From Scatosoma sp045577595 (GTDB lineage: Bacteria > Bacillota > Clostridia > Christensenellales > Borkfalkiaceae), in the NCBI GenBank assembly GCA_045577595.1, contig JAZNIR010000003.1, positions 1-15,842 of the forward strand: DNA of 15,842 nucleotides, read 5' to 3'. The translations under genes were made by a program, and so were the position numbers. This document shows, piece after piece, positions 6,195 through 11,493 of the stretch; the stretch's first letter is position 1, and each line of letters opens with the position of its first letter. A model generated the notes under the pieces. It ran no database searches. It was not told the DNA's origin and saw only the letters and a list, made by a program, of their open reading frames with translations.

Positions 6195-7160
6195 ATGGAA
6201 GAAGAAAAGAAATTTTTAGGCGACGGAAACGCGCAAAATCCTGCAAACGGCAACGGCGGTGGGCGTCGTAGACGGCGTAAAAAGAAAAAACGCGGTCAAG
6301 GACAAAACGGCAATCCCCAAGCGGGGCAAAACGGACAAGCCGTTCAAAACAACGGCGGAAAAGCTGGAAACGCTGGAAACGGCAAACCGCAAGCGGAAAA
6401 AACTGCGCAACCTGCCCCGAAAAACAACGGTGGACAAAACCAAAACGCCAACCATAACCAAAATAATCAAAACAACCAAAACAAGCAAAAGAAACAAAAT
6501 CAACAACCGCAAAACGCGAACAATAAAGGGCAAAAGCAAGAGGAAAACCGTAAGGATACGTACGCGTACGCTTTGGACGGGAATTTGTATATCAATTTGA
6601 CGAATAAATGCTCGAACGGTTGCGATTTTTGCGTGCGGAACGAACGGACGAGTTATTACGGAAACTATTTATGGTTGAAAAACGGCGACCCGACGGTGGA
6701 AAAAGTTATTCAAGCCGTCAACGGTTTCGGCGACCTTTCTAAATTCAAAGAAGTGGTGTTTTGCGGGTTTGGCGAGCCGACGTATAAAGTGGCGGAAATG
6801 GTGGCGCTTTGCGATTATTTCCACGAAAAGGGAATGAAAACCCGTTTGAACACCAACGGACAAGGCAACCTTATCAACAAGCGGGATATCGTGCCCGACT
6901 TGAAAGGCAAAGTGGATTTCGTCAACGTGTCGTTAAACGCGTCGTGCGCGGAAAAATATCAACCGATTTGCCGTTCGCAATTTGGAGAAAACGGCTTTGC
7001 AGGTTTAATCGAATTTGCAAAACTTTGCCGTAAAAACGGCGTGGCTTGCCGTTTTTCCATCGTGGACTGTATCGGCGAAGAAGAAGTGGAAGCGTGCAAA
7101 CGGCTTGCGCAAAGCGTAAACGTGCCTTTGTATATTCGTAATTACATCACCGATTCCTAA
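6195..7160 (+). CDS. TatD-linked radical SAM protein with a basic, Asn/Gln-rich N-terminal extension
   Basis: Residues 125-321 match the TatD-associated radical SAM family (TIGR04038-like), whose members are usually only about 190-200 aa. The cluster motif CxxxCxxC is Cys139/Cys143/Cys146 within NKCSNGCDFCVRN. A GFGEPT motif at 191-196 is the GGE-type SAM-binding element, and an RLNTNGQ strand follows at 217-223. The reaction is unknown. Residues 1-118 are an added low-complexity region: an Arg/Lys block at 24-33, then Gly/Asn/Gln/Lys-rich sequence, with 81-110 made mostly of Asn and Gln. The gene sits where Bacillus-type operons carry the M5 ribonuclease gene, between tatD and rsmA. AAGGAG overlaps the tatD stop. 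The core assignment is firm; the extension's role is inference. Confidence 0.92.
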   Translation: MEEEKKFLGDGNAQNPANGNGGGRRRRRKKKKRGQGQNGNPQAGQNGQAVQNNGGKAGNAGNGKPQAEKTAQPAPKNNGGQNQNANHNQNNQNNQNKQKKQNQQPQNANNKGQKQEENRKDTYAYALDGNLYINLTNKCSNGCDFCVRNERTSYYGNYLWLKNGDPTVEKVIQAVNGFGDLSKFKEVVFCGFGEPTYKVAEMVALCDYFHEKGMKTRLNTNGQGNLINKRDIVPDLKGKVDFVNVSLNASCAEKYQPICRSQFGENGFAGLIEFAKLCRKNGVACRFSIVDCIGEEEVEACKRLAQSVNVPLYIRNYITDS

Positions 7161-7232
7161 TAAAAACAACGCGGATTTTTTAAAAAAGCGCGGGGTACGT
7201 ATGAGATGAAATTAAAAAACGGAGAATAGGGA

Positions 7233-8075
7233 ATGAGCGAACTTCGCGGTGTGTTGGAAAAACACGGCTTTCGTTTTAAAAAGCAATTCGGTCAAAATTT
7301 CATATCCGATACAAATCTTTTAAAAAGCATCGTGGACGCGTCGGGTATCACGAAAGAAACCACAATCGTCGAAATCGGTTGCGGTGCGGGTACGCTTACG
7401 CGGGCATTGGCGGAAACGGCGAAAAAGGTGTACGCGTTTGATATCGACAAAGATTTACAGCCCGTTTTAGCGGAAACGCTGGCGGGGCTGGACAACGTGG
7501 AAGTGATTTTCCGCGATTTTAATAAAATCAATTTGCAAGAATTTGAAAAGGAAATCGGGGAATACACCGTTGTCGCCAACTTGCCTTATTATATCACGAC
7601 ACCGCTCGTAACCAAGCTTTTGGAAGAAGGCGAAAAGGTGCAAGGCTTGTCGATAATGGTGCAAGAAGAAGTAGCGGAACGGTTTTGCGCAAAAGAAAAC
7701 ACCCCCGAATACGGCTCGATTACGGCGGGAATAGCGTTAAAAGGCGAAGCGAAAATCGTAAAACGCGTGTCGCGGAATTTGTTTTATCCCCGTCCTAACG
7801 TGGATTCGGCTGTGGTGAAAATCACCTTTGAAAAGGAGCGGATTCCCGTTAAGAGCAAAACGGCGTACCGACAAACGGTGAAATGCGCGTTTTTGAACAG
7901 ACGGAAAACGCTGGAAAACAATCTCGTAAACTTTTTTAATGTTTCCCGTGAAACAGCGAAAGAAATTTTGCTTCTTTCAGGCGTAGAAGAAAAGGCGCGG
8001 GGGGAAACGTTGTCGCCGACGCGATTGGCACAGCTTTCCGACGTCCTTGTAGAAAAAGGGATTATAAAAGAATAA
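7233..8075 (+). CDS. rsmA: 16S rRNA dimethyladenosine transferase RsmA (KsgA)
   Basis: Dimethylates the two adjacent adenosines in the 3'-terminal helix 45 of 16S rRNA during late 30S assembly, using SAM. The 280-residue length is normal. Features in order are the N-terminal KKQFGQNFISD block (16-26), SAM motif I EIGCGAGTLT (47-56), an acidic ribose-binding strand AFDIDKD (68-74), the catalytic NLPYYIT (116-122), and the C-terminal NRRKTLENNL helix typical of the family. A GGAG lies 8-9 nt before the ATG. It ends the metG operon 73 nt after the radical SAM gene. That gap holds only an A/T palindrome and no evident gene, and a strong hairpin follows the stop. Confidence 0.97.
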   Translation: MSELRGVLEKHGFRFKKQFGQNFISDTNLLKSIVDASGITKETTIVEIGCGAGTLTRALAETAKKVYAFDIDKDLQPVLAETLAGLDNVEVIFRDFNKINLQEFEKEIGEYTVVANLPYYITTPLVTKLLEEGEKVQGLSIMVQEEVAERFCAKENTPEYGSITAGIALKGEAKIVKRVSRNLFYPRPNVDSAVVKITFEKERIPVKSKTAYRQTVKCAFLNRRKTLENNLVNFFNVSRETAKEILLLSGVEEKARGETLSPTRLAQLSDVLVEKGIIKE

Positions 8076-8082
8076 CCAAAAA

Positions 8083-8113
8083 GCCCCCGTTGCGGAATTT
8101 CCGCAAGGGGGGC
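8083..8113. terminator. Hairpin terminator shared by rsmA and the convergent orphan gene
   Basis: GCCCCC-G-TTGCGGA pairs with TCCGCAA-G-GGGGGC (one G-G mismatch, about 13 bp). On the minus strand it is followed by CTTTTTGG, a fair T-tract. On the plus strand the tail is GTTCGTTT, which is weaker. It therefore serves the minus gene best and rsmA probably. Confidence 0.75.
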
Positions 8114-8119
8114 GTTCGT

Positions 8120-8671
8120 TTATAATCTGGATTGAAACTCTTTCGGAACAGAGCCGTCTTCGCTTAACGACCAACTTTTACTTTCTTTAAGTTTTCTTTC
8201 TATCTCTTCTTGGCGCTTTTTTTCTAATTCGTCTGCAAGGATTTTTATTTTTTCTATATCTGACAAAATTTGTTTGGTTTGACGCGCGTGTAAAGACGTC
8301 GTTGCGTTAAATTCGTCAATAAATTTTTGCATATCCCGCAATTCGTCGTAAAACCTATAAATTCTATACGAAGAAACGACAATGGCGAATAAAGAAACCA
8401 AGATGGGGAAGAAGAACCATTTCCATACGCCACCTAATACTAATAGGAAAATCGCTGGAATAATACAAAGCCCGCAACAAATGCAAGAAATCCAAAAAGC
8501 TATTTTTGAAAAAATACGATTACTTTCCAACATCGTATGCTTTGCAAATAAAAACACGATGACGATAATTAAAAGAATGGTATAAAATATAGAAAAAATC
8601 GTTAAAAAAAGACCTATATCTTTTAAATAGCTCATCAGATAATTTTCATATGTTTGTTGATAAACGTCCAT
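8120..8671 (-). CDS. Orphan membrane/coiled-coil protein of the XRE-linked divergent module
   Basis: Unrecognised, 183 aa from the chosen start. Three membrane segments lie near 18-43, 55-78 and 84-102. A charged helix from about 105 to 165, rich in Glu/Lys and probably coiled coil (e.g. DIEKIKILADELEKKRQEEI), would be cytoplasmic. A Cys cluster (CICC) sits at 63-66. An in-frame ATG at 8716 would add 15 residues, but the promoter predicts a transcript start near 8725, leaving that ATG only about 9 nt of leader and no ribosome site. The ATG at 8671 has AAGGAG upstream, at a long 15-nt spacing. The gene is A/T-rich relative to rsmA and EF-G. It diverges from an XRE regulator that probably controls it. 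A membrane stress sensor or a defence/toxin-like effector are possible; no function is claimed. Confidence 0.8.
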   Translation of the reverse strand: MDVYQQTYENYLMSYLKDIGLFLTIFSIFYTILLIIVIVFLFAKHTMLESNRIFSKIAFWISCICCGLCIIPAIFLLVLGGVWKWFFFPILVSLFAIVVSSYRIYRFYDELRDMQKFIDEFNATTSLHARQTKQILSDIEKIKILADELEKKRQEEIERKLKESKSWSLSEDGSVPKEFQSRL

Positions 8672-8731
8672 AGGATAACGCGAAATCTCCTTGCATATAT
8701 AAATTGTCGTGTACATTCACAACTCACGTAT

Positions 8732-8760
8732 ATTATATACCAATATTTTTGGTATGTCAA
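8732..8760 (-). promoter_or_regulatory. Consensus sigma-A promoter of the orphan membrane gene
   Basis: On the minus strand a perfect TTGACA (8760-8755) is followed by a 17-nt spacer and a perfect TATAAT (8737-8732). Such a strong promoter, with an operator dyad filling its spacer, suggests normally tight repression. Confidence 0.85.
8737..8755. promoter_or_regulatory. Operator 1: ATACCAA-N5-TTGGTAT dyad
   Basis: A perfect 7-bp inverted repeat with a 5-nt centre (TATTT). It fills the spacer of the minus-strand promoter and touches both its -35 and -10 hexamers, so binding should block transcription of the membrane gene. The neighbouring XRE protein is the obvious candidate binder. Confidence 0.65.
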
Positions 8761-8767
8761 GTAAAAA

Positions 8768-8782
8768 ACCAAGAAAATTGGT
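8768..8782. promoter_or_regulatory. Operator 2: ACCAA-N5-TTGGT dyad
   Basis: A perfect 5-bp inverted repeat with a 5-nt centre (GAAAA), the same half-site and spacing as operator 1. It overlaps the extended -10 of the plus-strand XRE promoter, consistent with autorepression. The two dyad centres are about 29 bp apart, near three helical turns. Confidence 0.6.
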
Positions 8783-8787
8783 AAAAT
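8779..8787 (+). promoter_or_regulatory. Extended -10 element of the XRE gene, adjacent to its ATG
   Basis: TGGTAAAAT lies here, with no good -35 at 16-18 nt upstream. The hexamer ends 6 nt before the ATG at 8794, so the transcript should start at or beside the start codon. There is no Shine-Dalgarno. Confidence 0.5.
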
Positions 8788-8793
8788 ATACGT

Positions 8794-8994
8794 ATGAAGA
8801 AGATAAATTTTGCGGAAAATTTAAGGGCGTTACGAAAGGGCGCGGGGCTTACGCAAAAACAGCTTGCGGGGATTGTGGAAGTAGACCAACGCACGGTAAG
8901 CGCGTGGGAAAAGGGGATTTGCGAACCGAGTTTTGTTATTCTTGCCAAGCTTTGCGAGTTTTTCGGCGAAACGTTCGATTCGATATTAACGTGA
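8794..8994 (+). CDS. XRE-family helix-turn-helix transcriptional regulator (66 aa)
   Basis: A single-domain Cro/C1-type DNA-binding protein. The fold is clear: helix 1 FAENLRALRKGAG (6-18), the helix 2-turn-helix 3 region LTQKQLAGIVEVDQRTVSAWEKG (19-41), and the closing helices PSFVILAKLCEFFGETFDSIL (45-65). It has no effector or protease domain, so it resembles the small regulators of toxin-antitoxin and phage-like modules, or YdcN-type repressors. It diverges from the orphan membrane gene across a 122-bp region with two identical-type dyads. Translation appears leaderless: the ATG follows a -10 element by 6 nt with no ribosome site. A longer frame (8709-9026) covers it in another phase but has no domain and is a shadow. 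Confidence 0.93.
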   Translation: MKKINFAENLRALRKGAGLTQKQLAGIVEVDQRTVSAWEKGICEPSFVILAKLCEFFGETFDSILT

Positions 8995-9006
8995 AAAAGA
9001 AAATGA

Positions 9007-9044
9007 AAACACCTTGCGAAATATAAATTCGCAAGGTGTTTTTT
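9007..9044. terminator. Bidirectional terminator between the XRE and GH2 genes
   Basis: A 14-bp stem (9007-9020 with 9028-9041, core ACACCTTGCGAA/TTCGCAAGGTGT) has a 7-nt loop. It is followed by a T6 run on the plus strand and TTTTC on the minus strand. It overlaps the stop codon of the convergent GH2 gene. Confidence 0.85.
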
Positions 9045-10776
9045 ATTGTATTTTCAACCATTCCATTCGTAGCTTATCGTTTATTTCTCTCATTTTTTCG
9101 GTGGGAATTTTTTGCATTTTTCTATCGTACGTAAAAAGTCCGTTGATTTCTTCTTCCACGTCGGATACTTGCGTATAGATTGCACCGCTTAAACCTTTCC
9201 CAATCAGTGGCAACAATTTTTTTAAATAAAGCTTTTCGATGGCTTTGATAAACTTTTCTTGATTGCGGAATTTTTTATATCCGAATTCTTTGCTTTCGTC
9301 GAAAACGTGGTTTGGTATTTTCCAAGAATATCCGCCGAATTCCGAGAGAACGACGGGGCGCGTATCACGGGGAACTTTTAAGGGTGTGTAATAAGTGTGC
9401 AAGCTTTTAATCGGGGTGATATCTTTCCCTTGGTCGTGCCAACCGCTTACGCCGTCGATAATGCGCGTGTTGTCGTTTTCTACTATCATATCTTGTATGC
9501 GCTTGGAATCAAATTGTCCCCAGCCTTCGTTAAAAGGTACGTAGACGCCTACGCTTACGCAATTATAAAGGGCGTTAATCGTTTCCAACGCTTGATTTTT
9601 AAAGGCTTCGCGCATATTTTCGTCTTGGCGGGAAAAATACTTATAATCGTCGTCGCGGTGGTGAAATCCTAAAAAGGGCAAAAGCGCTACGTGCGTAAAT
9701 TTATAAGCACCGCCACCGTTTACGAAATCTTGCCATACGACGAAACCGAGCCTATCACAATGATAATACCAACGCATCGGCTCGATTTTTATATGTTTTC
9801 GTACGGTGTTAAAACCCATATTTTTCAAGGTTGTCAATTCGTTTACGACGGCTTCGTCGCAAGGGTAAGTGAGCAATCCGTCCGACCAATAGCCTTGGTC
9901 GAGAACGCCATTGTAAAAGTAAGGTTTGCCGTTTAACCCCAACCGTTTTTTGCCGTTTTTATCCGTAACGATAGAGAAAGAGCGTACGCCGAAATAAGAG
10001 CGGACTTCGTCGCCCGACGGATTGGTTAAGATTACGTCGTACAGTTTTGGATTTTCAGGCGACCAAAGGGTGAACGGATAGGAAAGCATTACGCTATTTT
10101 TTCCCGTCAAGCATAAAATTTCCGTAGAGTCGTCAAAAACGCGTACGCAAACTTCTTCGTCGCAATCAAAAGAAACGTTGACTTTGCGCGCCGTGATATC
10201 GGGGGTAATTTTTATTCGTTCAATCGACGATTTCGGCATAAATTCCAGCCAAACCGTTTGCCAAATTCCGCTTTGCGGAGTGTACCAAATGCCCCCGCGT
10301 TTATCGCTTTGTTTTCCGCGCGCGTCGCCGTTTCGCGTGCTTTCGTCCGTTACGCGCACGACGATTTCGTTTTCGCCTACGCGTAAATTATCTTCCACAA
10401 CAAATTCAAAAGGGGTAAAACCGCCTTGATGTCCGCCGATTGCTCGTCCGTTTAAAAAAACTTCGCACGCGCTATCTACCGCGCCAAAATGCAGTTTAAC
10501 GCGCCCTGATTTTTGCTCGTCCGTCAAGGTAAACGTTCGCGTATAAAGCAAGGTTTCTTCTGGTTTTAAAAGGAAGTTTTCTTCGCAACCGCTACGGAGT
10601 GTTTCAGGGGAAAAGGGAACGAGAATTTTTCCGTCGTAATTTATTTTGCCGTTTGCGGAAATTTTTTGCAGGTTCCATTCCCCGTTTAAGCACAACCAAT
10701 TTTCCCGCATATTTTGCGGGTGGGGGTGTTCGCTGTGTGGAATGGATTGCATAGCGTAATCCGTTTGTAAACGCAT
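9043..10776 (-). CDS. Cytoplasmic glycoside hydrolase family 2 enzyme (beta-galactosidase/glucuronidase type)
   Basis: A retaining beta-glycosidase of GH2, 577 residues, a compact form. It has an N-terminal jelly-roll sugar-binding domain (about 24-180, with LNGEWNLQ at 30-37 and a VFLNG..IGGHQGGFTPFEF block at 106-125), a short immunoglobulin-like domain (about 185-270), and a TIM barrel from about 275. The predicted acid/base is Glu417 in VPFNEGWGQ and the nucleophile Glu479 in VLSEFGGYS. KHIKIEP (327-333) and WQDF (348-351) are further GH2 barrel landmarks. There is no signal peptide, so the substrate is imported or internal. The exact sugar cannot be read from sequence. A GGGAG site in the 16-nt gap after the PAP2 gene gives a good start and places both in one operon. 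No sugar transporter is nearby. Confidence 0.93.
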   Translation of the reverse strand: MRLQTDYAMQSIPHSEHPHPQNMRENWLCLNGEWNLQKISANGKINYDGKILVPFSPETLRSGCEENFLLKPEETLLYTRTFTLTDEQKSGRVKLHFGAVDSACEVFLNGRAIGGHQGGFTPFEFVVEDNLRVGENEIVVRVTDESTRNGDARGKQSDKRGGIWYTPQSGIWQTVWLEFMPKSSIERIKITPDITARKVNVSFDCDEEVCVRVFDDSTEILCLTGKNSVMLSYPFTLWSPENPKLYDVILTNPSGDEVRSYFGVRSFSIVTDKNGKKRLGLNGKPYFYNGVLDQGYWSDGLLTYPCDEAVVNELTTLKNMGFNTVRKHIKIEPMRWYYHCDRLGFVVWQDFVNGGGAYKFTHVALLPFLGFHHRDDDYKYFSRQDENMREAFKNQALETINALYNCVSVGVYVPFNEGWGQFDSKRIQDMIVENDNTRIIDGVSGWHDQGKDITPIKSLHTYYTPLKVPRDTRPVVLSEFGGYSWKIPNHVFDESKEFGYKKFRNQEKFIKAIEKLYLKKLLPLIGKGLSGAIYTQVSDVEEEINGLFTYDRKMQKIPTEKMREINDKLRMEWLKIQ

Positions 10777-10792
10777 AATTTTATTCTCCCGA

Positions 10793-11335
10793 TTAAAAAA
10801 TGAAAAAGGCGCAAAGTCCGCAAAGCACGCCGATTACGCCACCGCCGAGTAAATCGGTGGGGTAGTGCAAGCCGAGCGCAAAACGGATATATCCTAAAAA
10901 CAAGCCACCCAAGTACGCAATCACGCCCAAAATCGGGCAAAGGGCGCAAACGACGGTTGCAATAACGAATGCGCTGGCAAGATGACGGCTGGGGAAAGAT
11001 TTTTCGTCCAGCTTCTTTTGTAAAAACGGTGTAACGTTTGCCCCTTGCGGATTATACGGACGGCGACGGGGAAAGATTAGCCGTAACGCGCCCACGACGA
11101 TAAGGCACGAAATCGGCGCGCCTACGACGGCAACCCACGCCAAGCAATCAAACGCTTTCGCTCGAATTTGCGAAATCGCCGTAAAACACACCACCGCGAA
11201 AAATCCCAATGCAAAAAGCAGGGTAAGCGCTTTGTTGGCAAACAGCAAAAATTTTAAAAAAATCGGGTGTTTGCGTAAAAATTCGGCGTGCCGATTATAA
11301 ACGCTTTGATAACGTTGTAAGCAAGTTTTCTTCAT
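10793..11335 (-). CDS. PAP2-family membrane phosphatase
   Basis: A 180-residue integral membrane acid phosphatase of the PAP2 superfamily, which dephosphorylates lipid phosphates such as phosphatidate, phosphatidylglycerophosphate or undecaprenyl pyrophosphate. The three active-site blocks are present: RLIFPRRRP (85-93, with Arg in place of the usual leading Lys), PSRH (115-118, nucleophile-assisting His118), and RFALGLHYPTD (151-161, catalytic His157). Membrane segments lie near 37-57, 65-85, 121-147 and 163-180. I chose the ATG at 11335. A TTG at 11371 would add 12 residues but lies within the promoter. No Shine-Dalgarno precedes the ATG, and a TATACT box ends 6 nt upstream. GH2 follows in the same operon. 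Confidence 0.9.
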   Translation of the reverse strand: MKKTCLQRYQSVYNRHAEFLRKHPIFLKFLLFANKALTLLFALGFFAVVCFTAISQIRAKAFDCLAWVAVVGAPISCLIVVGALRLIFPRRRPYNPQGANVTPFLQKKLDEKSFPSRHLASAFVIATVVCALCPILGVIAYLGGLFLGYIRFALGLHYPTDLLGGGVIGVLCGLCAFFIF

Positions 11336-11341
11336 ATACAA

Positions 11342-11371
11342 AGTATAACATAAAAACGAGAAAAAGGGCAA
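11342..11371 (-). promoter_or_regulatory. Promoter of the PAP2-GH2 operon with the -10 next to the ATG
   Basis: On the minus strand, TTGCCC (11371-11366), an 18-nt spacer, and TATACT (11347-11342) preceded by TGT (extended -10). The hexamer ends 6 nt before the PAP2 ATG, which predicts a leaderless message. Confidence 0.55.
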
Positions 11372-11393
11372 CTGTTTTTACGGGGCAAAGAAA

Positions 11394-11460
11394 GAAACCC
11401 TTTCGGAGGGGGGTCCAAAAAGGTTTCTTCATAAAGCGGAGCAATCACGCGCTCCGTTTT
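11394..11460 (-). terminator. Terminator region of the EF-G-like gene (two hairpins)
   Basis: Downstream of the EF-G-like stop (minus strand) come two hairpins. The first met is AAAACGGAGC/GCTCCGCTTT (11460-11451 with 11442-11433, one G-U). Next is a long imperfect stem GAAACCTTTTTGGA/TCCGAAAGGGTTTC (11427-11414 with 11407-11394) closed by a C6 loop and followed by TTCTTTG. The second has the better terminator tail. The two may act in series. Confidence 0.6.
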
Positions 11461-11493
11461 AAAAGGAGATGAAAATAAATAAGAAAAATCCCG

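Noticed and set aside
8709..9026. 105-codon plus-strand frame containing several Cys pairs
   Set aside because: It overlaps the XRE gene in another phase and the divergent promoter region. The Cys pairs are chance, while the XRE frame has a full helix-turn-helix fold.
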